Positions 23,771 to 35,163 of a stretch of DNA of 64,000 bases are shown here, in pieces. Source of the stretch: Strix aluco (Eukaryota; Chordata; Aves; Strigiformes; Strigidae). The translations under genes were made by a program, and so were the position numbers. The DNA lies in assembly GCF_031877795.1 (NCBI RefSeq), contig NC_133942.1, positions 3,224,001 through 3,288,000 of the forward strand, written 5' to 3'. The notes under the pieces are model-generated. The model worked only from the letters and a program-made list of their open reading frames with translations. It did not search any database and was not told where the DNA came from. The stretch's first letter is position 1; every line of letters begins with the position of its first letter.

Positions 23771-24379
23771 ATCAATGGGGCTCAGCTGCAGGGAGGCCTG
23801 CCCACCAGAATTTGCACCTGCAGCACATGGTCTCTATCCAAATGGCCAGGTGCATCTAGTGCCTTCAAGATCAGCACTGCACGTTCTGGAGGTGGGCTGT
23901 GATCAGTGTTTCCACGGGTGCTTCAAACCCACTGTGCTGTGGGTCCTATCCCTACATGGGTCAGCCTTCCTGTACCGTGCCACTTGGATGGCACGATGAG
24001 GGTCGTGGGAGCTGTAGGCACACCGTGTGTTTTTTTAAGAGGTGTTTTCCGAGGCACCTGTTTGTGCTGGGATAATTACATCAATCTTCCTCCCTGCTCT
24101 TGTACCGGGAAATGCAGCAGAATGTCCTGTTGGAATCAGCAGGCAGTTAGGCACATCTCTGCTGCAGTCCTTCCAATCCAGCCTTAACGCAGGATGTCAC
24201 GCTGTTGTGCGTGTTAGCAAGATCACGTGCAGGCCCTTTCTCCACATGGAGCTAGAAATGGAGGTGGAGGGCAGCAAAGTGTATCTGCAGAGAGAGCTGA
24301 GGAAATGATTGACAGGTTGATCTTGGGGTCTGTGTTTCCTGCCTGCTCTGTGTGTCAGGTTTGCCTCCCTCACCGAGAG

Positions 24380-24697
24380 ATGTCTTGCGGCAGACCCTGT
24401 CCCCCACGCCCCTGCGGTGCCTCTGGCCCAACCCCACTGGCAAGCAGCTGCACTGAGCCCTGTGTCGCCCGCTGCGCTGACTCGACGGTGGCCATCCAGG
24501 CCTCCCCGGTGGTGGTGACCCTGCCGGGCCCCATCCTCACCTCTTTCCCCCAGAGCACAGCCGTGGGATCCTCTCTGTCGGCTGCTGTTGGCAGCTCCCT
24601 CAGCTCCGGGGGGGTTCCCATCTCTTCTGGGGGCTCCCTTGGCCTGGGAGGGTCAGGGCTGTGTCTGCCTCCCCCCCGCTGCAGTATGAACTGCTGA
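24380..24697 (+). CDS. Feather-type beta-keratin E (divergent core, no own exon 1)
   Basis: An intact 105-codon feather-type beta-keratin with a second sequence type: Gly for Cys at residue 4, and Ala-Ile-Gln instead of Phe-Ile-Glu at residues 38-40, inside the beta-sheet core. The acceptor AG is at 24357-24358. Keratin intron sequence of the long type runs upstream only to about 23771, where it meets an antisense LTR. The usual exon 1, donor and TATA-like box are absent within that distance. Transcription would need a new start, perhaps from the LTR (inference), or else the gene is silent. The 3'UTR is complete, with a poly(A) signal at 25121-25126. The reading frame is undamaged, so promoter loss may be recent. 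The mirror copy is E'. Confidence 0.85.
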   Translation: MSCGRPCPPRPCGASGPTPLASSCTEPCVARCADSTVAIQASPVVVTLPGPILTSFPQSTAVGSSLSAAVGSSLSSGGVPISSGGSLGLGGSGLCLPPPRCSMNC

Positions 24698-25120
24698 ATG
24701 CGGCAGGTAATCCTCTTTGGAGCAGGATGGAAGACAAGGACCTTTCAGCAGCAGCATCATGGCCCTGGCTTGCAGATGGGCTAGGTGTCCTCACCTCACC
24801 TGACAGGAGGGATCTGTGCCTAATTCTCACTGCACAGCAGGCCTCTTTTTTTCTCCTCTGCTTGTCCTTGTACTCTGAGCTCCTCGAGAAAGGGCTCATT
24901 CTCTTCTGCTTTGCTGAACTTCGTGCTGCTGGGGGGAGGGTGCCAGAGTTAGGGACTGCTCTTGGTGGTCTGGGATGGCCAGCAGGTAGAGCAGAATGGG
25001 AAAAGGCAAGCGCTTTGTGTGGAGCTTGTCCTTGGGAAACGGGCCATTCTCTGTGCCTCCCTGAACCCTGCAGATGTGTTTCTTGGTCTCTGTTCTGTTT
25101 CACTGCATTTCCTCCTTCTC

Positions 25121-25126
25121 ATTAAA
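25121..25126 (+). terminator. Poly(A) signal of keratin E
   Basis: ATTAAA in the conserved keratin 3'UTR context. Confidence 0.7.
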
Positions 25127-25384
25127 AACTTTGTGCAACACAGCTGGAGACCCGTGATGGTTTGTTCTCATCCTTCCTCAATTGGCCACGACCTCTGCAA
25201 GGAAATGGTAGAACCTCCTCTCTCCCATGACACAAATCTCTCTCCATTCTTGGGGTACTGTTAGTTGTCAGTGGATCTCCTTGGGCCGATACCAGAGCAG
25301 CAAAAATAAACAAGCAGGCAAAATAGAGACAGAAAGTTCTCCAGGAATTGGAGAGATCACGAAGCAATGGACAAGGTTGGAAAT
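25127..25384 (+). other. 3' flank of keratin E
   Basis: It is a diverged match to the first 130 bases or so of the keratin 3' flank, then unrecognised sequence. Confidence 0.5.
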
Positions 25385-25575
25385 ACAAGTAAAGCTACAC
25401 ACAGTAACCCTGTCTTAGTCTGAGAGTGGTCAAACATGGGAAACGTGTTGCCCAGGGACTATTGTATAGTCTCCATGTTTGGAGATGTCTAGTATCCAAC
25501 TAGACAAGGCCCTGAATTGCCTCCTCTACTTGACTCTGCTTTGTGCCGGGCTTGGACTGCATCATCTCCAGCTCA
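25385..25575 (+). mobile_element. CR1 LINE 3' fragment
   Basis: It resembles the CR1 3' region, including the gtgttgcccaggga and ctccatgtttggaga segments. It is old and partial. The mirror copy is at 54860-55050. Confidence 0.55.
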
Positions 25576-25859
25576 GGTGTTGTGTGATTGGGTGAGGCTC
25601 TGCTGGATGCCCTCAGCCAGGAGCAGCCATCAAGCACAGTGGAGCAGAGGTGGGCTGGGGACCAGTGCTCAGGAAAGCTGCAGAGGTTTGGTGGTCAAAG
25701 GGTAGGAGAAGGGGCACTGATGTCAGTCCCAGGGCTGGGAGCACAGGAAAGGAAGGAAGATCAGAGTGCATTATAAAGAATTGACCCAACAGAAAGGCTG
25801 TTAAGCCTTTCTTAAGCTGTAAGCATGCTGAGGAAAAGCTTGAGGGAGCCAAAAGGTTG
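25576..25859 (+). other. No feature recognised
   Basis: Single-copy intergenic DNA apart from its mirror. I see no gene in it. Confidence 0.5.
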
Positions 25860-25931
25860 AGGTCCCACTGAGATTTGAACTCAGATCGCTGGATTCAGAG
25901 TCCAGAGTGCTCACCATTACACCATGGGACC
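25860..25931 (-). tRNA. tRNA-Gln(CTG), left-arm copy
   Basis: These 72 bases on the minus strand form a full cloverleaf. The acceptor is GGTCCCA/TGGGACC, the D-arm is TGGTGTAATGGTGAGCA, the anticodon loop is CTCTGAA (CTG) between CTGGA and TCCAG, and the T-arm is CTGAG/TTCAAAT/CTCAG. All stems pair. It closely matches vertebrate glutamine tRNAs, with a compensated change in the acceptor and T stems. The A and B boxes look usable by RNA polymerase III. CCA is not encoded, as expected. The mirror copy is at 54504-54575. Confidence 0.95.
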
Positions 25932-27699
25932 TCTTGCACAGATGCTGCTATTCCCCTGAGCCCACCATCGCTGAGCCTTATACTCCTGGCTGAACCTGCC
26001 ACTCTCTCCATCTCCCTGGCCATCACAAAGTACAGTCTCACAGGGCCTTTCAAGGGAGTGGCAGAGCTCTTTGTGCAAGCTTGGCATGCCCTCTCATACA
26101 AGACTCAGGCTGGTAACCTCTGAGAATCTTGATTTTGCCTAATTAGATCCAGTTATGAAGTTTCCAGTAGAACTTCTTCAAGCTTGCATCTCACAGGGTA
26201 TTTTCATGGCCCAGCAATCGGTGGTTCAATCCTTGCATTTGCGGTCTCTGCTGCTGACTCTCTTCACCCCCATGGTGGACGGTCTGTCAATCTGCCTGTG
26301 TAACTTACTAGCTCTCCTGTTTCTCACCTTGTAGCTCATACTAAGCAGCCATTAACCAGATATCCTTACTCTTGGTTGCCGTCCTAACTGAGCTCCTGAC
26401 CTTGCTGAACAAGGCAACCAAACGAGAGGGCAGGGGATGAGGTTCAGCAGAGGGAAGAGCTGGCAGGAAGAGGACCCATAGTAGCTTGTTAAGGATTGCA
26501 CGAGCTGGACTGCCTTCCTCTGCTGGGACAGTCTTGGCTGATTTCAAACCCAGGTCCTTTCTTCCAGGACATGCTCTCCCCTTGTGCACCAAAGTGGCCT
26601 CTCCCTCAGTGAGAACATCATTTTCTCTCCTGAGGCTGCTCCAGACTCAGTACATTGCACTGTGAGCCTGAGGGAACTTTCCCTCATGCCCTGGGACCAG
26701 CACACTGTCTGCCCCAGAAGGGTCCATGCACACATCCGGGTAAAGCTGCACTGGTGCGATCCTCCTTCTGCCATGGTTTGAGTCTGTGTGTTGAGAGCAG
26801 GACCCTTCCTCCCAGCAGTCAGACAGGAGGAAAGACATGCGGGGACACTCTATCGGATCTCAGACTTAGCCTGGGACACTGAGGACACAACCTCCTGGTA
26901 CCTTTGCACTGCCCAAAGCACTGGGCTGGCATCTGGTACTTCTGAACCCACAAGACAGACCACGCTGCCATGCCCAAGCCTAAGACATCAACTGGCAGGT
27001 TATATTCAGAGGGCGCATGAGAAACACCTAGTTGCTGGAGAAGGGTTAAATCTCTACAGAGTCACAACTCTGAAAGCATGTCCCGGAGAAGCAGCATTGC
27101 TGAGGGCTTTCCTCATCCATCCCTGTGGTCTGCAGGACTGAGCAGTGTGGGAGGAGTGTCTGGGAGCAGCAAGAGCAGGGCTGGACAGCCCTACCCCATG
27201 CAGATGCTCTGCTGCAGCAGGAGGAGGGATGTATCTTTTGGGGCTGAGACAGTGTTTCCCCAAGCAATGGAAGGTTTTCCTGGGGCTCTGCTAGTCTTGC
27301 CCAGCACTCGGGGAGAAAGGATTCTGGTTGTGTGGGCCAGTGCAGGCAGCTTCCCTGCTCAGGCCATTTTGTCCTTGGTTTCCCTCCTGGCAGCATGGCT
27401 TGCTGGGGTGGGGCTGCTGTGGTCCCCAACCTGTTTGCTTCCCCGTGGGCATGGCAAATGTTCCTCCCACTGCAGCCTTCAATGCCGCTCCTCCGTGTAG
27501 GACACTGCAGGTAGGACTTTCCGTGTCCCCCTTACAGGCTTCAGTGGGCAGCCAGAGATCTCCCAGAGATCCCCAGCCCCTGGGAGCTGCAGCTCAGGCC
27601 CCACCAGCTCACACAGGAGGCCAGGCCACTCCTGGGTCCTGCACTCCCGAGGTCTTTCTGGCTGAGGACAGGCCTTGGAAAGCCAGAGAGCCACCTTCA
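25932..27699 (+). other. No gene recognised
   Basis: The stretch is intergenic. Weak B-box-like motifs near 26222 and 26540 hint at decayed tRNAs but do not form a cloverleaf. It mirrors 52736-54503. Confidence 0.5.
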
Positions 27700-27810
27700 C
27701 ACAGCGGAAGCCCCCTCACTTTCTCTTCTCCAGGCTGAACAAACCCAGATCATTCAGCACCTCCCTCAATCATGATGTGCTTGGGCATGCTCTTGTACCA
27801 CCTTGTGCAT
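27700..27810 (-). mobile_element. CR1 LINE fragment
   Basis: On the minus strand it includes the typical CR1 segment ttcagcctggagaagagaa. It is short and old. The mirror copy is at 52625-52735. Confidence 0.65.
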
Positions 27811-28974
27811 GTCCCCTCCTCCTGATAAGTGTCCTGACTGCGGTCCTTCTGAAAAATGCCATCAGTGCTCATGCAGCCTGTGGTGGAATGGTGTGGGGTT
27901 TCCCTGTCCAGTCAGAAACGTTGGAGAGAAATGTCCCAGAGCCTGTGATGTCCCTGTTGGCTTCATAGGGGTGGGCCTTTACTCCCACCTGCCCCTCTTC
28001 CCACAGGTTGCTGGTTGCATTTGGTGGTGAGGAGCTGCCAGTTCAGGGAAACTTGCTGGGTTGAAACCCTGCTGCTCAATGCCACCTCCTGGACTGGCAG
28101 CCATAGACTGTGCCACGGAGTCTGAAAGAGGGAAGGATGCATCTCAGGGGCTCTTCAGCTCGGGGATCAGAGGGCAGGGTAGCTCCCTGATGACTAAAGA
28201 GAGGGAAAAGTTACCCCAGTTTCCAGAAAAGGGGAAGAAGGTCTCCCTGGGGAACCAAGTAAAGGTGCTGATAAAGTGGAGCAAGTTCAGTGGAGCTGCC
28301 CTAGGATAGACCTGGCCTTGTGAGGAGGGGCTGAGGACAAGAGGCTTGCTTAGCTGGGAGAAGGAAATGCTTAGTGGGGATCTGATAGGAGCCTCCCAGA
28401 GCCTACAAGGATACTACTGTGATGGCTGGAGAATGAGAGTCAGAAATTGAACAGGCAGTTTGTAACTTGCTACATGAAGAAAAATGATCACCCTGAGGGT
28501 GCCTAAGCATGGGAACAGGGGTCCAGAGGAGCTGTGAAATGTCTGTCCTCAAGGTGCTTTAGGACCTGAAAGGACAAGGCACTGATCAGCTGTTGTGAGC
28601 TTATTGAAGCAGGAGGACCAGAAGGGCTGTCGGAGGGTGAAGTGAAAGCAGTGAGAGAGGATTTTGTGGGGGCTGCCTCCTGGATGGTTCCTGGCACAGC
28701 AAGGGTGCTTCCTTCTTCCCTGTTTGGGGCCAGGAAGGCTGGGCAAGGAGGGCTCTGCCACAGCAGGTCCTGGGCCAATGCTGTGCTGCTCTCAAGGAGT
28801 CAGTGTGTGGGAAAGGGGCTGGAGAGTCAATGAGAAAGGACAGGAGAGGTGCCAAGTGCTGAGCAATGGCTGAGCTCCAGTTCCTGTGGGGAAGAGTCTC
28901 ACTTACTGCCCATGGTGCAGAGGAAGGAAGTCAAATCTCTCTCTGGGCCTTGGTGCTTCATGGAAGGAGCTAGA
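27811..28974 (+). other. No gene recognised
   Basis: Intergenic DNA with short overlapping open frames only. It mirrors 51461-52624. Confidence 0.5.
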
Positions 28975-29130
28975 CTGCAAGGCATCTCAGGATGTCACTA
29001 GCCCAAATGCCTGCTCAAAGCAGGGCTAGCCCAAAAGCTTGAAATTTGAGTGTGATACCCAGTCATGGACAATTCCAAAGGTCTCTGGGCACCTGCTCCA
29101 GTGCTTCAACACTCCCCAGAGTCTCTGAAC
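28975..29130 (-). mobile_element. CR1 LINE 3' fragment
   Basis: It matches the antisense CR1 3' region (cctgctcaaagcagggcta, then tctgggcacctgctccagtg). It is old. The mirror copy is at 51305-51460. Confidence 0.6.
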
Positions 29131-29891
29131 GGTCCAAACAGCCCCCACAGTTTGCTTTTGCCAAGGCAGGCCTGTGTGTGCTGGTCTAGGGGGTGCCCAG
29201 AGGCCTGGCCATGAGTCAAGGCTGTGGGGGAAGTCTAGGGGAGTGGCTAGACTGCCCTATGGGAGCTGAAATTGCTGAGGGAAGCTGGGGTTTTGGGGCA
29301 GGAGAGGCAAGGCACTTGTGGAGAGCAGCCGAAGAAAGGTTTGTCTATACTGGCCAGCAATTGTATCCAGGTGAACTGCTGAGAAGGCAGCTATGGTCAC
29401 CACTCTACCACCAATGCTCCTGGGGCCGTTCTGCCTCCTGCTCCTCCACTTCCCAGCCTGGCCGGCCTCCTCCTGCCAGGCCCCTGTCCACACAGACAAC
29501 CTCAAGCTACTTGGCACTGGGTGTTTTCTGAGTGTGTGAGATGTTGGCTAGGGAACCTCAAGCTGCACTAGGTGACTAGGGGAGCTCAGCATCAGGGGCT
29601 GCCGAGGGTGGGAGCAGGACACTGGACAACTGGGAACTGTGCTCGGGGCATGGACTCTGCAGAGACCTATGGTATGGCCCAGGGTTTGAGGGATCTTAAG
29701 ACATGGGTCTGTATCCAGCACTGATTTCCAGCCCTAAGCAGCTGGAGGGAAAGAAAAGGGCCCACTCTCTTGTTCATGCCTGTATGAGGGCTGGTGGTGC
29801 TTCTGTGGGTGCCTCTTCCCATCTGCAGCCATACGTGTGCCCCATGTGCATGTACTACACAAGTGTCTGTGTGTTTGTGTGTATGTACCTG
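29131..29891 (+). other. No gene recognised
   Basis: 29350-29500 weakly resembles part of the keratin 3' flank block, with the same gcctcctgctcctcca repeats. A short GT-rich run lies at 29855-29890. It mirrors 50544-51304. Confidence 0.5.
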
Positions 29892-30450
29892 TGGTGGTAT
29901 ATGCACAGACAAACACCCACCCAGCTGCTCACCCCATTCCCCACCTTCACTGAAAACTGGATGAGAAGGCTCATGGGTCGAGATAAACACAAGGACATGG
30001 CTTAGCAGAAGCTGTTGTGGGCCAACCTGACTTGACTTGGGATAAAATCACCTTTTGCCAGTAAAACCAGATTCACGTAGTGAGAAACAATAACACAAAC
30101 ATACAGAGACCTTCTTTCCTCTCCCCTGTCCCACTCTCAAGTTTGTTCCTTCACACCAGACTCCTTTACCTGCCCAAGTGGGATGCGTCTGTCTTCCCTC
30201 TGCTCTTTCCCACTCTTTTTGTTCCTTCCTACTCTCTCTGTCTGGTGTTTTCTGCCCTTTCTAGAATATGTTTACACAGAGGGGCCACAAACTTTGCTGA
30301 TGGCTCAGCTTGTCGTACGGTGGGTCCACTGTGGAGCTGGAACTGGCTGTTTGGCACACCCAGCAGCCCCTTACCTCGTCTGACAGAGGCCAGCGTGCAG
30401 CACCCCCTAACCCCTCCACTACCAAAGCCTTGCCATACGTAGCCAATACA
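29892..30450 (-). mobile_element. ERVL-type LTR, shorter variant
   Basis: On the minus strand it starts with tgtattggctacgtatgg and keeps the segments order of the LTR at 35164 (tctcgaccc near 29980, end accacca), but it is about 560 bases instead of 1.1 kb. It looks like an old solo LTR. The mirror copy is at 49985-50543. Confidence 0.6.
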
Positions 30451-31644
30451 GTGGCCATTGGGAATACCATAGGGCATAACACAGGTCTCCACCTGGCCCA
30501 GCCCGAGACACATTCACTCTGCCCTGGGCTAACATGGGCTTGCATGGTGTGCCCTTTGGTTCAATTCAAAAGGCACAGCAACCTGCCTGGGTTTCTTCTT
30601 AGGCAAGGGACATGTCCATATCTGGTACACTTCTCTAGTATCAGCTCAGCAGTCGGTGAGTGAAAAGCAGCCAATGCTAAGGTAATGATTATTTTTCCTA
30701 TTGTATAGTGTGGAGATAGGCCAGGTGGAGCATTTCTAGGACAGATTTCTTGGTCTACAGAACTTGGTTGGATATGAGCAACTGCCACACTCCATGCTGC
30801 ATTCCCGTGAGCAATTTGTTCTGCAGGACTCTATCCATTATCTGTTCCTGGGCTAAAATCTGCCTTGTGCTGCTACTGGTTTTGGCAGTGAATGATGGCT
30901 TTGGTGAATCCCCGTGGCAGCCCTGATGAATGACGAAGTACATCTGACCACAGCACACCTTCCCCTACATACATGGAGGGCACCATTTTCATTCAGCTGC
31001 CATTTTCTTATTAAACATCACAACCAAGATGTTTCCCTACTGCTCTGTGACTGGCTGAAAGCCATTTCTTGATCCCCTCATGCCCATCTGCTCTCAGGCA
31101 GACCTGCGGTTGTCTGTCAGCACCAGCCACCCTACCCGTGTACCCAGATGCACATCAGGCCAGAAAGCCCCCTCAGGAAAGAGGCAACTTTTGGCAGTGT
31201 CATTCCCCATGGGTTCTCATATTGCTTTGTGATTGCCTGATGACCGCTTTTGACACTGTCATGCCCGCATGTTCTCAGATCTCCCTCTGATGGGCTGTCT
31301 GCTTCCTTTGGACCAAGAAATGTTTGAGTATAAAAAGGTGTACCATACAGTGATAGCCACTGTTGAATGAAGACACACACCTAGCACCAGATGGCCCATC
31401 ACCTGCAGAAGCAGAGGTGACCTCACAGTCAACACCCAAGCTATCTTCTGGCTTCTGGCTCATCAAGTACTCCGGTATCAGGGAGCTCCCTTGCCAATAC
31501 CCATGCCATGTTCCTGCTGCCAGGTCATGGAAGCACTCAGACAAGGAGGGCTTCTGGAAGAATCCATGGTTGAATGTATTTGAAGGGTCATTACAATTGC
31601 AAGGTGATGGCCTAGAAAGGCAAGGAGCAACTCATGCTGCAGCT
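30451..31644 (+). other. No gene recognised; imperfect direct repeat inside
   Basis: 31041-31100 and 31222-31280 are imperfect copies of each other, about 180 bases apart (gctctgtgactggctga against gctttgtgattgcctga, both leading to tgcccat or tgcccgc and a tctca run). Otherwise nothing is recognised. It mirrors 48791-49984. Confidence 0.45.
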
Positions 31645-31825
31645 CCATCACAGGTGCTGCCCATGCCAGAAACTTGACAGAGGGATCATGCTGTGGAGGC
31701 AGCTGGAACCAGCTGTGTGTGGAACAGGGCAGCGCCTTAGCTCTTCCCACAGAGGCCACACCGCAGCACCTCCTCTCCCCTCCACACCAACACCTAGCCA
31801 CATGGAGACAACGCAGTGCCCATTG
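31645..31825 (-). mobile_element. ERVL-type LTR fragment
   Basis: It is a diverged match to the first part of the LTR at 29892-30450. It is a fragment. The mirror copy is at 48610-48790. Confidence 0.45.
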
Positions 31826-32301
31826 GGAATACCTGCTCAGCCCTGCACCTGGATGGACCTGCGGGTGGGCACGGCAGCAAACACACTAGGACGAAGAAAG
31901 TCCCCAGGTGTTCAAGCGGATCACATTGGTGTTTCCCAAAGTAGCAGCAGCCGAGTTACTCTTCCCCACCTGCAGATTCCTGGAGGTCCCTATCTGCAGC
32001 TGGGAAGTTGGGACTGAGCTTCATGATGGGAAGGGAGAAACACACCTGTGTCCCCAGGACAGCCACTTCCTTGTGTGGGGAGCTCTGCCTGCTGCTCCAC
32101 ACCCACCCATCTGCCTTGCTGAGGGACACTTTGGGAGTGCTGTCTCCTAAGAAGGCAAAGGAGAAAGAAGGTGTCAGTGGCAGAGAGAAGGAACTGAGGG
32201 AGCAGGAGGGCCATGGCCATGGGTGCCCAGACTGATAGAGAAGTGTGGATTAAAACTTACTGGGAGAGGCGGCAGCTGTCAGGAGCATAGAAAAAAGCAA
32301 T
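31826..32301 (+). other. No gene recognised
   Basis: Intergenic. It mirrors 48133-48609. Confidence 0.45.
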
Positions 32302-32372
32302 TAACAGAGGAGGTTCTGATCCATCGACCTCTGGGTTATGGGCCCAGCATGCTTCCACTGCGCTACTCTGCT
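32302..32372 (-). pseudogene. Initiator tRNA-Met(CAT)-like, damaged, left-arm copy
   Basis: The minus strand matches vertebrate initiator tRNA-Met over the D-arm, the anticodon arm (TGGGC CCATAAC CCA) and the GATGGATC start of the T-arm. The T-arm is damaged: it reads GATGG-ATCAGAA-CC-TC with one base missing, so the stem no longer closes and the element is 71 bases instead of 72. It is probably non-functional. The mirror copy at 48062-48132 shares the damage, so decay came before the palindrome formed or was copied by conversion. Confidence 0.75.
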
Positions 32373-34392
32373 CCACCCAGTATTCCAGCTGGGACCTCCT
32401 ACAGCTTGATGCTCCCTGGTACTGCCAGCACTCATGCCTCCTTCCCTTCCTCTATCCCATGCCCTTGCCCAGGCTGCATAAATGTCTCCCTGGAAACCTC
32501 ACTGGTAGTGGGCCTGGGAAGGGAAGCGCAAGGCCCTTCTCTTGCCCTTCTCCCCACATCTCCTGTCCATGACCCTGGATGGGGACTTCCTCTTTGGCCA
32601 CCTGAGCTGGCTCTGGAGGAGTTGAAGGAAACTCCGGAGCAACAGGGCAGCCTTGTTGCTTTGCAGGATGGAGAGGAGCTTCTCCACAACGAGCTCATGA
32701 GGGCTGTAACCCTGCCCTGAAATCAAGCTTCCAGGGTGCTGCAGGGCTTTGCCCGGCACAAACATCTGTTCTTTGTCGGCCGAGGAGGGAGACAAGGATG
32801 CTTAGCATGGAATCGCCAAGGGAATTAATTCTCCTATTTTAGCGGTGCACATAGTGCTGCCCTAGCCTAATGCGTGGAGGACACCAATATAGAGGAAAGC
32901 ACTGTTTATATATGTTTACAATACAGAGGAAAGCAGGGTTTACATATGTTTACAATACAGTTATGTCAACCAATCAAATTACTTATGTTAAGGATGGGCT
33001 AATTAGTTGCTATCAACAATGTAAGAAGTATGTGCTTCTCCCAGGCAGCTCTTGTGGACGTATGGTCAGTGGGGTGTCAATCTTCATTGTTCTGAGCCCA
33101 TGTCCATTCCAGGTGTAGCGGTTTTATACTAGATTCTGGTCTGTTGCTGTTCTGCCCGTGGTTATATGCTTGCAGTTTTTTTGAAAGACAATCTTCTATT
33201 GTTTTATCACCTGTACTTGTAGTTCTCATCCAGTGAGAGCTGATTTAAGGTAGATCTTCAGGTGACCCTGAGGTAAAAGCTCTTAGTCCTAGGCAGTGTT
33301 CATTTCTCTAAGCAAGTTCTATAGCAGTTAGGGCCTTGCCTTTCACAGCGGCTGCAAGGACCTTGCCCTGCCCGTGCTGTGCTGTGCTGTGCTCCCCCAG
33401 AGCTCCTGGCTTGTCCTCCCTCCTGGCGCAGCCCTGCCCTTGCTTCTCCCCAACAGCCCAGGGCTGCCCCTCTCACCTCGCAGGGTGCCAGAGAGACAGA
33501 GAAAACCCTCCTCACTGTGCCCGGTGCCACGCCTGTTCTGCCCAACACTGCTCAGGGTGGAAGTGGCTCCCGCTCACCCCAGGGCAGGACTGGACCAGCA
33601 GGACTGAGTGCTCACCAAACTTAGATCCTGTGAGATGTTCCAGAAAGGCTCTGGACTGGATTATCTGGTAGAACCTGTTGGGAAGTAGGATGAACGAGGT
33701 GGCAGTGTTGAGGCCTGCATGTTTGTGCTGTCTGCTGGTTCCCTGTCCCATCCACAGGCCAGAGCATGCAGAAACCAGAGAGAGGAGACAAAAGCAAAAA
33801 CGGGATGTAGATCGCTGGCATGTGGGTGAAGAAGGGAGTGTGGTGAGCATGGCTCCACCTGCCTGCTACAGGGGCTACTGCCCAAGACAGAGAATTTGAC
33901 TGCAGATCAAGTGGTCCCTTGATCAGCTCCACATGCCCTCTCCACTGCCCCTTTCCTTCTTCATCCATGGTGTCAACTTGTCTCTGACATTCTTTTTCCC
34001 TTGCACTGCTTCCCCCACACCCAGTGGCATGCACCAGCAATGGGATGTGTCTCCTAATCCTCTGGGCTCTTTTCTGCATGCGCTCCTCAGGGTTTCCCTT
34101 GTCCTTAAGATGCTGCACCATCCAGGCAGGGTAACAGCAGTCCCTCTTCCTCTCAGGGACTGTGAGAGTGTAAACCCATCAGGGTCTCTGATGGCAGGGG
34201 GTGGTCTCCTGATGCCAGTCACCACCATGTCCTCTTCTACACTCTCATGTCTTTTCCAGAAGAGGAGTAGACAGGAGAGACCCAGCCCTCATCATCTCAT
34301 CCTTAAGCCAAATTTGGGAAAGCCCCCTGGAAAAAGGTGTCCATATGTGCAAGGGCTGGGGATGAGCAGGCAGAATACCCCCAGGACCAGAG
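32373..34392 (+). other. No gene recognised; paralogous segment at 33180-33330
   Basis: 32860-32960 holds two short related units around tatatgtttacaatacagagg. 33180-33330 is a diverged copy of 12020-12210. A short gtgct run lies at 33375-33395. It mirrors 46042-48061. Confidence 0.5.
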
Positions 34393-34979
34393 TGATGCGT
34401 GGAAACAAACTCTGCAACTCGGGGAGAGTTATAAAGCAGGTATGTTTATTCCGGCACTGGGGTGCAAGGGGATTTCTCCACAAAGCTTGCACCCCAACAG
34501 CACATTTTACCAGAAACTTATAGAGTGTGGATATACATATTCATTCGATTACATAATACAAATAGACATATGCATAAGTGAGGCTGGGTTAGCTCTAGAG
34601 GCTGGTGTCAGCAGTTTATGTTCTCTTTGCACCTGCACATTGCCTCCTGGTGGTCGTCTTCGGGGGTCTTTTGGAGGAAGACTCACAGTCTTCTTCACCT
34701 TGTACTTTTCCTCGGAGCATGCGCAGATTCTCTTAGCCAATTTCTTGAACAACAAGAGTGGTTCCAGCCGGTTTACCACCTCTATCTTATCTAAAAGCAC
34801 TAGCTTATTAGTTTCTACTGTCCATATATAGTCTACAAAGACTCAATTTGTTAGAACACATCTGCTTTCCAAGGACATGTCTCTTATTTTTTCCGAACAT
34901 AGTAGTTCTTGGTAAGTTTCCACAGAAATCTGCTTTGTTTTGATGAACACAGTAGCCCTTGGTAAGCTTCCACAGAACA
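34393..34979 (-). mobile_element. ERVK-like solo LTR
   Basis: On the minus strand it runs from tgttctgtgg to cgcatca, with an AATAAA signal and a U5 that ends gtttgtttccacgcatca, as in avian ERVK/alpha-like LTRs. It is about 587 bases. No internal region is seen on either side. I could not see a clear target-site duplication. The mirror copy is at 45455-46041. Confidence 0.6.
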
Positions 34980-35163
34980 GTCAGGGCAAGCAGGATTATT
35001 AAGCAATATTCAGAAATCGTTATAAGTTGCTATAGGTAAATAAGTTGCAAAGCAGGTGATCATTTCCTTGTATCAACAGGCAAGATCTCAAATCCATGAG
35101 GAATCTTTCCTTCCTTGTTATCAGTGGCCCTGTGCTTGCAGGCTCTCTTTGGAGATGAGCAGC

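Noticed and set aside
26205-26260. tRNA-like B-box (ggttcaatcc) after tRNA-Gln
   Set aside because: I could not fold a cloverleaf, and no anticodon arm is visible.
26530-26600. Second tRNA-like segment on the minus strand with a gggtttgaaat run
   Set aside because: Only the T-arm-like part is suggestive. The acceptor and D-arm do not pair.
29855-29890. GT-rich run (mirror CA-rich run at 50548-50575)
   Set aside because: It is too short and irregular to call a microsatellite.
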